From Zingiber officinale (taxonomy: Eukaryota > Streptophyta > Magnoliopsida > Zingiberales > Zingiberaceae): a stretch of 64,000 nucleotides of DNA. Positions within the stretch are counted from its first letter, which is position 1, and the number at the start of each line of letters is the position of its first letter. A program made the position numbers and the translations under genes. The notes under the pieces were generated by a model, which did no database searches, was not told the DNA's origin, and was given only the letters and a program-made list of their open reading frames with translations. The DNA is taken from positions 21,755,173 to 21,819,172 of the forward strand of contig NC_055998.1 in the NCBI RefSeq assembly GCF_018446385.1, in the 5' to 3' direction. Below are positions 11,523 through 22,910 of the stretch, piece after piece.

Positions 11523-11724
11523 ACACCTGGTCTGGAACGTGAAGATGGACGACCCAGAAAGTTCTGCCATCCTCATGGCCTTGAGGAGTTTCGACGAGTA
11601 TATTGTATCCTCCTCACTCCACGGGTATTCGGGAGTCGAGAAATTGAGTCAGAATCTCTGCTGGTCAGCAGGTCAGTTTTTCAGTTATATTCTCTTTCGG
11701 TCATAGAATTTATCATAGTGTCTC

Positions 11725-12950
11725 GAACGAGGACTCCTGTGCCGATCGACCGGGTTTCCATCATATCCAAGCCACGAGCTCGATGCCGAAGACCCTATGC
11801 CGATTGGCCGGGCGTATTATATCTAAGCCATCGGCTGGATGCTGAAGACCCCGTGCCGATCGGCCGGGCGTATCATATCCGAGCCACCGACTCGATGTCG
11901 AAGACCCCGTGCCGATCGGCCGGGTGTATCATATCCGAGCCACCGGCTCGATGTCGAAGACCCTGTGCCGATCGGCCGGGTGTATCATATCCGAGCCACC
12001 GGCTCGATGTCGAAGACCCCATGCCGATCGGCCGGGCATATATTATCCGAGCCACGTGCTCGAGGTCGAAGACCCCGTGCCGATCGGCCGGGCGTATATT
12101 ATCCGAGCCACGTGCTCGATGCCGAAGACCCCGTGCCGATCGGCCGGGCGTATTATATCCGACCCACCGGCTCGATGCCGAAGACCCCGTGCCGATCGGC
12201 CGAGCGGATATTACCCGAGCCACGTGCTTGAGGTCGAAGACCCCGTGCCAATTGGCCGGGCGTATATTATCCGAGCCACGTGCTCGAGGTCGAAGACTTC
12301 GTGCCGATCGGCCGGGCGTATATTATCTGAGCCACGTGCTCGATGCCAAAGACCCCGTACCGATCGGCCGGGCGTATTATATTCGAGCCACGTGCTTGAT
12401 GTCGAAGACCCCTTGTCGATCGCCCGGGCGTATTATATTCGAGCCACGTGCTCTATGTCGAAGACCCCGTGCCGATCAGTCGGGCGTATATTATCTGAGC
12501 CACGTGCTCGAGGTCGAAGATCCCGTGCCGATCGGCCGGGCGTATATTATCCAAGCCACGTGCTCGATGCCGAAGACCCCGTGTCGATCGGTCGGGCGTA
12601 TTATATCCGAGCCACCGGCTCGATGCCGAAGACCCCGTGCTGATCGGCCGGGCGTATATTATCCTTGCCACGTGCTCGAGGTCGAAGACCCCGTGCCGAT
12701 CGGCTGGGCGTATTATCTGAGTCACGTGCTCGAGGTCGAAGACCCCGTGCCGATCGGCTGGGCGTATTATCTGAGTCACGTGCTCGAGGTCGAAGACCCC
12801 GTGCCGATCGGCCGGGTGTATATTATCCGAGTCACGTGCTCGATGCCGAAGACCCCGTGCCGATCGACCGGGCGTATTATATCTGAGCCACCGGCTTGAT
12901 GCCGAAGACCCCGTGTCGATCGGCCGGGTGTATTATATCCGAGCTGCGAG
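11725..12950 (+). repeat. Tandem array 1, 56-bp unit, about 21 copies
   Basis: Head-to-tail copies of a unit built on 'gaagaccccgtgccgatcgg'. Successive 'gaagacc' boxes fall at 11788, 11844, 11900 and 11956, exactly 56 bp apart; later units vary by one or two bases. Because 56 is not a multiple of 3, long frames (such as 11718-12899) simply cycle through all three readings of the unit and are not taken as a protein gene. Confidence 0.9.
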
Positions 12951-12954
12951 CTCA

Positions 12955-13562
12955 TCGTTGAAGACCGTCGAGCGGCGACGTTAAATTCTAGAGTCGAACC
13001 GACGACTATAAAAACCCCGGTTTGAAGACCGTCGAGCGGTGACGTTAAACTCTAGAGTCGAACCGACGACTATAAAAACCTCGGCTTGAAGACCATCGAA
13101 CGACGACGTTAAACTCTAGAGTCGAACCGGCGACTATAGAAACCCCAGCTTAAAGACCGTCGAGCGGCGACGTTAAACTCTAGAGTCGAACCGGCGACTA
13201 TAAAACTCCGGCTTGAAAACCGTCGAGCGACGACGTTAAACTCTAGAGTCGAACTAGCGACTATAAAAACCTCGGCTTGAAGACCGTCGAGCGGCGACAT
13301 TAAACTCTAGAGTCGAACCGGCGACTATAAAAACCCCAGCTTGAAGATCGTCGAGTGGCAACGTTAAACTCTAGAGTCGAACCGGCGACTATAAAAACCC
13401 CGGCTTGAAGACCGTCGAGCGGCGATGTTAAACTCTAGAGTCGAACCGGCGACTATAAAAACCCTGGCTTGAAGATCGTCGAGCGGCGACGTTAAACTCT
13501 AGAGTCGAACCAACGATTATAAAAACCCCGGCTTGAAGACCGTCGAGCGGCGACGTTAAACT
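12955..13562 (+). repeat. Tandem array 2, 63-64-bp unit, about 10 copies
   Basis: Units start 'gaccgtcgagcggcgacg' at 12963, 13027, 13091 and 13155 (64 bp apart). Nearly every unit contains 'ctctagagtcgaacc' (with the palindrome TCTAGA) and 'gactataaaaacc', a TATA-like box. Confidence 0.9.
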
Positions 13563-13594
13563 CCTGTCTTCACATACCAGCCTATCGGATATTC

Positions 13595-14395
13595 TTTCTC
13601 CCCCATTCGGGGTTGAGCTTATCAGATATTTTATCTCCCCCGCTCAGGGTCGAGCGTATCAGATATTTTATCTCCCCCGTTCGGGGTTGAGCGATTATTA
13701 CTAGTCTTGGACCGGCTTATTAGATATTATATCTCCCCCGTTCGGGGTTTAACGGCCTTCATTGGTCACGGACCAGCTTATCACGATTATCTATCTCCCC
13801 CGTTCGGGGTCGAGCAGTCATCGTGAGCATCTATCTCTCCCGTTCGGGGTCGAGCGTATCAGATATTTTATCTCCCTCGTTCGGGGTTGAGCGGCCTTCA
13901 CTGGTCACGGACCAGCTTGTCACGATTATCTATCTCCCCCGTTCGGGGTCGAGCAGTCGTCATGAGCATCTATCTCCCCCGTTCGGGGTCGAGCAGTCGT
14001 CACGAGCATCTATCTCCCCCGTTCGGGGTCGAACGTATCAGATATTTTATCTCCCCCGTTCGGGGTTGAGCGGCCTTCACTGGTCATGGAGCAGCTTGTC
14101 ACGATTATCTATCTCCCCCGTTTGGGGTCGAGCAGTCGTCGTGAGCATCTATCTCCCCCGTTCGGGGTCGAGCGTATCAGATATTTTATCTCCCTCGTTC
14201 GGGGTTAAGCGGCCTTCACTGGTCTCGGCCCGGCTTATCAGATATTTTATCTACCTCGTTTGAGGTCGAGCAGTCGTCGCGAGCATCTCTCTCCCCCGTT
14301 CGGGGTCGAGCAGTCGTCGCGAGCATCAATCTCCCCCGTTCGGGGTCGAGCAGTTTTCACGGGTCACGGAGCATGCCGGAGCCTCTTATCTCCCG
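13595..14395 (+). repeat. Tandem array 3, variable 37-62-bp units
   Basis: About 17 copies of a 'tctcccccgttcggggtcgagc' core with alternating spacers ('gtatcagatatttta' or 'agtcgtcgcgagcatc'), so spacing alternates between about 37, 40 and 62 bp. Each core has a small CCCCG-TT-CGGGG hairpin. Confidence 0.85.
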
Positions 14396-14599
14396 TTCAA
14401 GGTCGAGCTATCACCGATGGTCATAGACAGGAGTATCCCCACTGGTTGTGGACCAGGATATCTCTGGGCTTTGCGCCTGTTCAGCTCACGACTTTCGCGT
14501 CCATGCGTCTTTGACTCATGGGCTACACTCCAGTTTAGTTCACGTGTGATGCGCCCGTACAGCATCGGCCACTTAGCTTTACTCGATTGTTGGGCCAGC

Positions 14600-15260
14600 A
14601 TTTTACGATTGCCCGTTGACTATTCTTAGTGCTGCTCGGTCAGCGCTCTCATAGCCGTCCGATCGGTATCACTCGACCGTCCGTTCGGCCACACGCTTGA
14701 ACTAGGTCGCATGATCGATGCTCTTTAGGAAGCCCAGACACATTTTATAGTCATCCGACTGACATTTTGCGAGGCTCGATTTCTATTCTTCTGAGTGCTT
14801 GGTCAGCATCTTTGCGGTTGTGCGCCCGACATCGTTCGCTCGACGCCTATCTACCCGGTCGACATTTTGATCGTCCGGCTAGCATCTTCGCGATCGCACG
14901 CTCGGCATCGCTCATCCGCTCGGTCTACTCAGCATCTCATGTGTCGCTCGGGCTACGATCATTCTACTCGTCGCTCACTTGCCGTGTGGCCGCTCGCCCA
15001 GCATTTGTTTGGTTATTGACGTGGTACTACTTCTCGTAGTTCGCTCGGCATCACTTCCGTCTCTTGCGCGATACTCTCTTGATTACTCGGGTTCACATTT
15101 TTTCGACTGCCTGATCAGCATATTCTCGATCGCACGTCCGGCTCAATCGCCCGTCTTTCTACCTGATCAGCATTATCTCCGTTGCCTGGAGCACACTGTT
15201 ACTCGTCGTTCGCCCGATACTACTTGAGTTACTTGCTCAGTAGCGCCATGGCTACTCGGT
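14600..15260 (+). repeat. Degenerate array 4
   Basis: Loose repetition of phrases such as 'cgctcggcatc', 'cccgacatc', 'ggtcagcat' and 'gatcgcacg' with no fixed period, probably a fourth, older array. The open frames here are not recognisable proteins. Confidence 0.45.
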
Positions 15261-15353
15261 CGGTGTGTAGCGATTATGTGATTTTGATTTCGTGTTCGGT
15301 AGCGATTCTGTTTTGGGCTTGGTCTAGTCAGTCGGACTCACGCCTCCTTCGAC

Positions 15354-15374
15354 TAGACTTGAAGGGAAGGCTTG
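15354..15374 (+). other. Polypurine tract
   Basis: Purine-rich 'gaagggaagg' just before the 3' LTR start at 15375, as needed for plus-strand priming. The same tract with its flank recurs near 3400 and, inverted, at 30077-30110. Confidence 0.6.
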
Positions 15375-15807
15375 TGATACGGATATATTAGGAGGGCTTA
15401 ACATGTGATAAGGGAGGAAGATGGAGGGTATTTTGGTCATCTCACCTGCTAAGGGTTTGGAGTATATGAGGAGCACTGTTAATGGAGCAAAGGAGGGGGT
15501 TCAGGTGGCACCCGCTGAGCACGAGGGGGGCTTCATGCTTGGGTCTTCTGTTGCCGCCCAACACAAGAAGCTGAGGAGGCCTTTCTTCCACGTCCATCTA
15601 TTCCGCCACCAGAGGAAGCAACCCCTTCCTCCCTCCCTCTCTGATCTTCTCCGTCGCTTCGCGCACAGGAGTTGCTTTGTTGTCTGCTGCCACTGCCAGG
15701 GATAGAAGCAAAGGACTCTTCTTGATCCCTCGCTACTGTCGCCGGAGAGATCCGCCGGCGATGAAGGGTCACCTCCTCCCTTCTCCTCCGACTTTGGTTC
15801 CTCCCGC

Positions 15808-18800
15808 TGTAACGCCCACCCTCCCTGCTATCAACAAGGGACGGGGCTACGATACTCTACGTACATATTACAGCGGAAGACTTAAAATTATTTTTCTTAG
15901 CTTAATTAAAAACCGAACTACACTAACATAGTTTCATAACATGATAACAAAATAAATAAAAACTTAACATCAAGTCACCCATATTGTATTACATTTCACA
16001 AAACCAAAGCATAGTTCTTAAAGGTTTTAAAGCAGGTTCTTAATTAGTTGCCTAGCCACCGCCACACACATCTTCGTTGCCTCTCCTGCTGCTCCTTTAA
16101 CTCATCCAGCTTTTTCCTTTATCTGTGGTACAAGGAAAGTAAGCTATGAGCACTCATGGCTCAGTAAGTTCCTTTCCTACTCACTAAAACCAACAATCAG
16201 CACATAATCAAATAATGTCTCAACTTAACATGATCTCAACTAGTCATGGCATAACATATCATACTCTTTAAGCATATCATGCAACATAACAAACATTATA
16301 ACTAGTCATGGCATATCATCTCTTTAAGCATAGCATGAAGCATAACATAATCATATCATGGCATATCATCTCTTAAAACATAGCATGAAACATAACATAA
16401 TCTTATCATGGCATATCATCTCTTAAAACATAGCATGAAACATAACATAATCATATCATGACATATCTTAAATCATAGCCTCAACACAACATAATCATAG
16501 ATTATATGCATCATGATTTTTAAAAACATGTATCCGAAAAACATGTGTATGTCTCATGATCTTTTAAAACCATTTTCTTCTTACATATATATACTTGAAC
16601 ATAATATCAACATATTTAGGGCCCCGGCTTGTACCATACATACATAACATAGATGCGCGCGTCCTAAGTATATCCAAGGTAGCAAGTCTTGAATCATACT
16701 AGGAACTAGGTCAAGATCACAAAGCATGGCCTAGGGGCGTACTTGAAGAGTCCATCCCTTATTAGCCTAGATCACAAAGCAAGGCTTAGCCTAGATCACA
16801 AAGCAAGGCCTAGGGGTGTACTAAGGAGCCCATCCCTTATTAGCCTAGATCACAAAGCAAGGCTTAGCCTAGATCACAAAGCAAGGCCTAGGGACTGATT
16901 ATGAGTCCACCCTTGGTACAAGCCTTACAAAGTAAAATAGCATGTATAAAAATACATCATTTAGTCACATAACATAGCATAAAAGTATGCATCACTTAGG
17001 CATACATTATGTCATAAAAGTATGCATCACTTAGGCATACATCATATCATAAAAAGTATGCATCACTTAGGCATACATCATGTCATAAGAAAGTATGCAT
17101 CACTTAGGCATACATCATATCATAAAAAGTATGCATCACTTAGGCATACATCATATCATAAAAAAAATATGCATCACTTAGGCATACATCATGTCATAAA
17201 AAGTAGGCATATTTTAAACACATAGCATATCATAAAAACATGCATATTCTAAGTACATAGCATATCATTAAAGCTTGCATATTTCTAAGCACATAACATA
17301 TCATTAAAACATGCATATCTCTATCCACATATCATATCATAAAAAAAATATAAATCACAAGCATACATGGTTAAGCATAAGGGTATATCATGTGATTATA
17401 CTATCATAAGAAACATGGTAACATAGTTAACTTGAGTTCTAAGCTTCCTAAACCCTTGGGTTCCTATCATGGCCGAACCCCCTTAGGTCTCATTTTAGGT
17501 AAAAACAACCTCCAAGCATGTGAACCCTAAATCATCATCACATAAATTTCATAGGAAGCATTATAAGCATGATTAACTTGGTTTCTAAGTTCTCCAAGTC
17601 CTTAAACTCATGTGGCCGAACCCTATCAGTATATAAACAAGGTCCCAAATGTCATGAAAGCATGGAAACCTTAAACCATATTTATAGCATTTTTTTCAAA
17701 TAGCATAGTAAGCATATTGAGCTAGTTCCTAAGTCCTTCAAGCCCTTAACGTATGTCTTGGTCAATCTTTTAACAAGTATTCATTAGGGATAAAAACAAA
17801 CATACAAGCATGTGAACTTGAACTAACATCATGTATAAATTCATAACAAGACATCATACAATAGGTATGGCCGAAACTTACCCTAGCCTCATTTAGGTCA
17901 CTAAACAACATATAGTATGAGAACTTTGGTTTTCTACTTATCATATTTCATGTAGAGTGACATAAGCATATTTAATTTTTGTTCTAGGGTTTCTAGGGCA
18001 TTTATCCCTTCATGGCCGAAACACACAATGATCCATTTAGGTCATGGAAAAATTATACAAATATGTGACACAATCAACACATTATCATATTTTCATAAGA
18101 AGCACTTTTAACGCATTTGGTTTTATTTCTAAGGCCTCTAGGTCTTTTAAACCCTACTTGGCCGAAACTCACAGAATATAAACTTGCTTCAAATAGCCTA
18201 AAAGCATGAGAAATTATACAAGTTTTATAGCATGTATAAAGACAAGCATAATAAACATACATGTGAATTGTGTCTTAGGCTTCCTAGGTTTCTTTCCCTT
18301 TTTCTTTTATTTTTCCTTATGGCCGAAACCTACCAATCTCTAAACTAGGTTTTAAGTGGCCTAAAGCATGGAAAACCTAAGTAAGTTTCATGGCAAAATT
18401 ACTAAGAACATCATATATAAAGTTGGTTCATAAACAAGCTAGGACCCTTGTGATCTTACATGTCATATATCATGTAACTAATTTTCTATACTCAATTTAA
18501 AGATAAGAGCATTAAACAACTTTCATATCATAATATCACAGAGATCTTGAGCATATTAGAATTTTTTTTCAAGCTTTTCTAAACTATCCATCTTATCATG
18601 GCCGAAAATCTAAAATAAGAGTTCATGAATTTCTAGCAATGTACAATATGCAATTCTTTAAGAGAACTCTATATTCTATCATACAAACATGGTTATTTAA
18701 ATTTAAAGGTCTTCCTAACCCTAAGCCCTTTTCTTGGCTGAAACATATAAATGGATTTCCTTGGTTCCAAGTAACTTTCAAGCAAGAAAACCAATAAAAA

Positions 18801-19835
18801 CCCTTAGTAGTTCATGGGAGAAATTTTGTACTAGTTTAGTTAAACAATATTTTTCCCTAAGCTCCTTAACATATTTTTGGCCGAAATTCTAGGGTTAGGT
18901 ACTCCTCTGATCAAGCATCATTTAAGTATAAAAACATGAAGAAAATCCCTCCTACATAGCATAGAAAGAATATCATGAAATAAGGACTTGTTTAAACCAT
19001 CCTAGAATTGAAAACCCTTTCTTTAGCCGAATTTTCTTAAATTATTTTCTAAGTTTTCTAATCCTTATAGAATCCGAAAATCACATAAAAGCCTTGTACC
19101 ACAGGTGAGGGAAAGCTTACATCCTTTTCGCTTGTGGATCTAAGGTATGGTGAAGAAGAAGTAGCCTCTCCTTCTAGTTCCTTTCCCTTGATTCCTTTGC
19201 TAAGTCCTCCTTGTATCTTAGGCTTTCTTAGGGAAAAACTTGGCTTTGGGGTCGAAGATGGAGGAGAGGGGACTGTGGTGTTCTCGGTGAGGGAGAGGAT
19301 GAATGAGAGAAAATGAGAGAAAAATAGTTTTCTCTTTTCTTGCTCCCTTTTATGTTAAGGGGGAAGAAGTAGCAAAATTGATTTTTGCTTTCCTTCTCCC
19401 TGAACCCATTTTCTATTTTTTTTCTTACATTTATTTTATTTTCTATTTATTCTCACCATTCATGATAAAATAAGGGGGAATGAATCCCCTTACTCCCTCT
19501 TTAAGTTTTCGGCAAAATCAAAGAGGAAGAGGGAGAGAAAGGGAGGAAGGCAAGTTGCCTTTCTCTTGCTCTTTTCTTGTTTTCTTTTGGCTAGCTTTTA
19601 CTCTTACCTTTATCATGAGTTTCCCTCCTTTCCTATCAATATCTTCTCTCTATCCCAATTGGTTTCTACTAATTAACTCTATGAATTATAATATAAGAGG
19701 TTCAAGGTTCAATCCTTGACCTTCACTTCTTTTTATTTCATTTTATTTCTTTTTGCTTCAACTCACTTCCTATTATTTTTCTAAGGCAAAATCCCACATT
19801 CATATATTTATCTTACAAGTTTAGTGGGTATTACA
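15808..19835. mobile_element. 4.0-kb solo LTR, Tekay/Del-like, with perfect TSD
   Basis: Starts TGTAACGCCCAC and ends GTGGGTATTACA, flanked by the perfect 5-bp duplication CCCGC (15803-15807 and 19836-19840). The uninterrupted sister LTR near 10625 shows the empty site. TGTAAyrCCC...TTACA ends and a length near 4 kb fit Tekay/Del chromovirus LTRs, but no coding region is present to prove the family. Internal repeats: 'cataacataatcatatcatgg' units at 16290-16470; duplicated 'cctagatcacaaagcaagg' at 16720-16890; about six 35-36-bp units around 'gtatgcatcacttaggcatac' at 16985-17200; and a diverged array of about 140-bp monomers at 17430-19080. Confidence 0.8.
17430..19080. repeat. Diverged tandem array, monomer about 140 bp
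   Basis: A GGCCGAA box and its decayed forms fall at 17471, 17613, 17759, 17879, 18014, 18160, 18321, 18600, 18736, 18879 and 19024. Most gaps are 120-161 bp; one of 279 spans two units. Each box follows a 'tttctaagtcctycaagcccttaa'-like phrase and precedes an 'agcatgaaaacctaa' and 'tttcataagaagcat'-like phrase, so the whole block is an old tandem array within the LTR. Confidence 0.65.
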
Positions 19836-20716
19836 CCCGCCGCCCCCAATGGCAGTGGATGCCGTCGTTTACGCTTCCAGCGGCATCTACACCTTCGCGC
19901 GTCGTAGCCATTGCTGACAGCACGCCCAAGCCGCCTCAAGCGGCCAGCGCCACCTCCGGCGGCCATCTCTGCCATCCCCAGCGGCTAGCACTACCCCCAG
20001 CTGGCGCTGCCCCCGGCAACCACCACCGTCACCCTCCGACGCTCACTGCAGTCCACAGCGACTGCCGCCGCTCCTTTCGACACCCACCGCAGCCTATAGT
20101 AGCTGCTATTGCCGCTGCCTATGCCCTCGGACAGCCTCCTCCTTCGCCCTCCGAGCAGCCGCCGTTCGAGTGCTCAGGTATTGTACTATTTGTCTATTCT
20201 GGCCTGCGAGCCGACATGGTGTCCGGCCTTCGAGCCGCTATTGTATCCCGGCCTGCGAGCCGATGGAGTGTTCGACCTCCGTGCCGCTGTAGTCGGACAG
20301 TGCGACGTCCTACAGATTCATATCGCGTCCGGCTCCGAGCCACTGGAGCTAGCTACTCACCGGGCGGACGTTTATCTACTATTCAGAGCCGCGACGACTC
20401 GGTCAATATCCTGATCAGCTCATCCACCTATTCGAGGGCGCCCCCGGGGCTAGGGTACGTCGCCGTATTCATTTTGTATTTATTTTATTGTCCTATTATT
20501 ATGTGGATGCTTATCTGTGCGCGGGACCCACCTCAAGCATCGAGGTACCAGGGATCGAGGCAACCCGGTCACTGGTTGCAGGTGTTGTTGACCAGAAGAC
20601 ATCGGACGACTTGGTCAACACGGGAGACAGCTCATCAGCCAGGTTATGAGGATGCGGTCAACCTTCTAGACACGTCATATCGTCAGGTTCGTCTTCTCAG
20701 CTTCCCGACAGGATTA

Positions 20717-21204
20717 GTAAACAATTAATTGGTCGGTGAAAATCAACCCCAACAGTAACCATATAAGTAGGGTTTTGCTTGAAAGAGAGGGGGCTAGATC
20801 TTGAGGGGTTAGAGACAAAGTACTGCTGTATTTTTCACCATCAAAAAGTAATCCAAAGCGACAAACAAACATCCAAACTAAAGCTTCTCAATTGTAAAGT
20901 GTTTTTACTTTCATTTTCATTTGTATTTTGTATTGCTTATATTTGCTTGTAATAACAAGTATTGTAAGTGAATTCTTCGCCTTCAGAAGACATCCGAGAA
21001 GGAAAAGGTCATAATAGTAATAGATCATTAGGATTAGGACTAGGCATAGGATTAGTCATCTGAAGAAATAATACTAAGTAAAATCAAAATGATGTACATA
21101 TAGTGTCAAATTTGATTCAAGTTATTTATTGCGTATTCAAACAATAAGCATGATGAAGCGGTCCAAACTATTCAACACATCTCTAGCTCGCGCCAGTCCT
21201 AACA
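20717..21204 (+). repeat. LTR-like remnant, right part
   Basis: Continues the remnant of 9120-10195 after the inserted element: 'attaattggtcggtg', then an ATATAAGTAG TATA-like box near 20761, and an end 'ctctagctcgcgccagtcctaaca' typical of copia-type LTR ends. No primer site follows, so this looks like a solo LTR. TSD not established. Confidence 0.4.
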
Positions 21205-22240
21205 GGCACATATACAATTGAAAACGTGGGCAATTTTAAAATGAAATTCGAAAAAAAAAAGCAAAGGACGCAAACACAAATAAATTTTCCAAACTTTCCT
21301 TAGTAATTGATTGTCCAGCGGCAGGATATTGTTTATGAAACAAGCCTCTTCAATTCAATAGTTTAAATTGCAAAATTTAATAGTTTATTGCAATGTGGTA
21401 ATAATGAACAATTTAAGATGGTGACTATGTTACTATTACTTTTGACTACTTACAAAAAAATTGATGAGCTCGATAATATTAAATTTAGGATGATCATTTA
21501 GTTCTATAAAAATTTTTTATTGGCTGTTAAGATAAATTAAAAAGTATTGATGGTGAGTAGAAGTTTAGCATCTTGTGATTACATGTCCTATTTAAAATTT
21601 TTTTTATAAATATATTATAACTAAAGATAGAGTCATATATTTCTAAATATAATCTAATACCTTTCTATTGCACGTTAGCCAAGGGGGGCTACTTAGCAAA
21701 TGGGTTGAGTTGCCTAATTTTTAATTGGTTTGATTTTGGAGGAAAAAAGTTTGTGATGTTGCACTTGGCTCAACTGATCAGCCCTTCCATACTAACAATG
21801 ACATTTAATCTAATACATGCATACGAGTAGAAATTGTGTTAGGGCATTTTGATGTGACGTGGAAAAAATATCTATCAAAATTATTCAAGTAATTAATTTA
21901 AAATATTTCAGAATTAAATTTTTACCCCAAATGAAGGAACCTCTTACCTCCTCTCTATTGCATAATTGGAAGAAAGAAAAACATGTAAAATCTTTATAAA
22001 ACATCATTTTGCACTTATTCAACACTCTTCTAAAATGTGCTTTAATTTTTTTCCAACCCAATCAATTAAAGGATGATAAATTGCTATAATAAAATACTTT
22101 AACTTTTCAAGAAATAAATAAATAATCAACAAAGGAACCTTTCTAGAAGCCTTTTCTTTATGTCTCTATTCTCTGTGGGTGTGACCTGTGAAACAAAAGC
22201 ATGGCGTAATTGTTTTCAATTCCAATTCACAAGAACTCCT
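21205..22240. other. AT-rich upstream region of DnaJ gene 2
   Basis: No gene or clear repeat seen. Probably holds the distal promoter of the DnaJ gene at 22347. Confidence 0.35.
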
Positions 22241-22248
22241 CGAAACTC

Positions 22249-22255
22249 TATAAAT
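22249..22255 (+). promoter_or_regulatory. TATA box of DnaJ gene 2
   Basis: TATAAAT (within 'actctataaatctgc') 92-98 bp before the ATG at 22347. A run of eight A directly precedes the ATG. Confidence 0.65.
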
Positions 22256-22346
22256 CTGCATTCCATTTTCATCTCTGTAATATTTTCTCCATTCATGTAA
22301 TTAATTCTCCTCCTCTACGACAGAAATACATTTTTGCTAAAAAAAA

Positions 22347-22910
22347 ATGGCGGCGATTTTTGCTGTCTCCGCTGCTTCTCCGGCGTGCAAAAAATCCACC
22401 TTCTTCCCTGTTCCCTGCAGCACCAGAAGAGCTCCTCGATTCAGGGTCTGTGCCTCCGCAGCCACTGTGGGCTCTTCGGATCCGGCCACCTTGTACGACC
22501 TGCTCTCGGTGTCACACACCTCTGGGGCGCAAGAGATCCGCGCGGCGTACCGGCGACTGGCCCTGCGGTGGCACCCCGACGCGTGCCGATCCGCCGGAGA
22601 GGAGCGCCGCTACGCGGAGCGCTTCATGGAGGCGCGGGAGGCCTTCGAGGTGCTGTCCGACCCCTCCCGTCGCCGCGACTACGACCTCGCCCTCTCCGGC
22701 GACCGCTGGGCCGCGGCCTTCGCGGCCGCCCCGGCCTTCAGCGAGGGCCGCGCTCGGCGGCGCGAGGACGGAGCCACGGCGTTCGGAAACTGGGACGCGC
22801 AGCTGGACGGGCTCCGGCGACGGTCGGCCGGGGCGGAGGCCGGCGGAGAGGAGACGTGGGGCGGACGAGTGAGGAGGGCGGCCGGCGGCGCAGCAGAGGC
22901 GGCGGTTTAG
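22347..22910 (+). CDS. Chloroplast J20-like DnaJ protein, full length
   Basis: Predicted 187-residue, intronless, GC-rich J-domain co-chaperone that should stimulate plastid Hsp70. Residues 1-45 (Ser/Ala/Arg-rich, almost no acids, RRAPRFRVCAS near the end) look like a transit peptide. The J domain spans about 49-115: LYDLLSVSHTSG helix I, AYRRLALRW helix II, HPD at 76-78, the helix III block AERFMEAREAFEVLSDP, and helix IV with RRRDYD at 108-113. The C-terminal W-x-x-Q-L-x-G-L-R-R-R-S block (149-160) and WGGRVRR tail are the DnaJ20-type signature. Known DnaJ20 of Arabidopsis acts with Hsp70 on plastid enzymes such as DXS; applying that here is inference. The gene at 6959 is its paralogue in the opposite orientation. 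Confidence 0.9.
   Translation: MAAIFAVSAASPACKKSTFFPVPCSTRRAPRFRVCASAATVGSSDPATLYDLLSVSHTSGAQEIRAAYRRLALRWHPDACRSAGEERRYAERFMEAREAFEVLSDPSRRRDYDLALSGDRWAAAFAAAPAFSEGRARRREDGATAFGNWDAQLDGLRRRSAGAEAGGEETWGGRVRRAAGGAAEAAV

Larger units (their letters stand above)
10196..20716 (+). mobile_element. Non-autonomous Tat-like LTR retrotransposon built of tandem arrays
   Basis: Two direct repeats, 10196-11500 and 15375-20716 (the second split by a 4-kb insertion), start TGATAC and end GGATCA or GGATTA. The flanks GAAAA (10191-10195) and GTAAA (20717-20721) match at four of five bases, a likely worn TSD. After the 5' LTR comes the Tat leader motif 'aattggcaccgtctgtggg'; before the 3' LTR comes a purine-rich 'gaagggaagg' tract. 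The 3.9-kb interior has no gag-pol, only a possible gag start relic (about 11545-11700) and consecutive tandem arrays. Without the insertion it is about 6.5 kb. It resembles a large retrotransposon derivative mobilised by a Tat element. Confidence 0.8.
15375..20716 (+). repeat. 3' LTR, split by a solo LTR
   Basis: 15375-15807 and 19836-20716 together match the 5' LTR over its length (about 1309 bp). The break lies at 'cctcccgc', where the 4028-bp solo LTR entered. Point differences from the 5' LTR are modest. Confidence 0.8.

Noticed and set aside
11718-12899. A 393-codon open frame as a repeat protein gene
   Set aside because: It lies wholly in the 56-bp array; the unit length is not a multiple of 3 and the reading cycles through all phases. 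Kept only as a question in the findings.
11725-14395. CRISPR-like arrays
   Set aside because: Whole units repeat without unique spacers, the DNA is eukaryotic and inside an LTR element, and no cas genes are present.
15808-19835. The 4-kb insert as a DNA transposon with TGTAA inverted ends
   Set aside because: TG...CA ends, a 5-bp TSD and the typical Tekay/Del-like ends fit a solo LTR better; no transposase and no longer inverted repeat.
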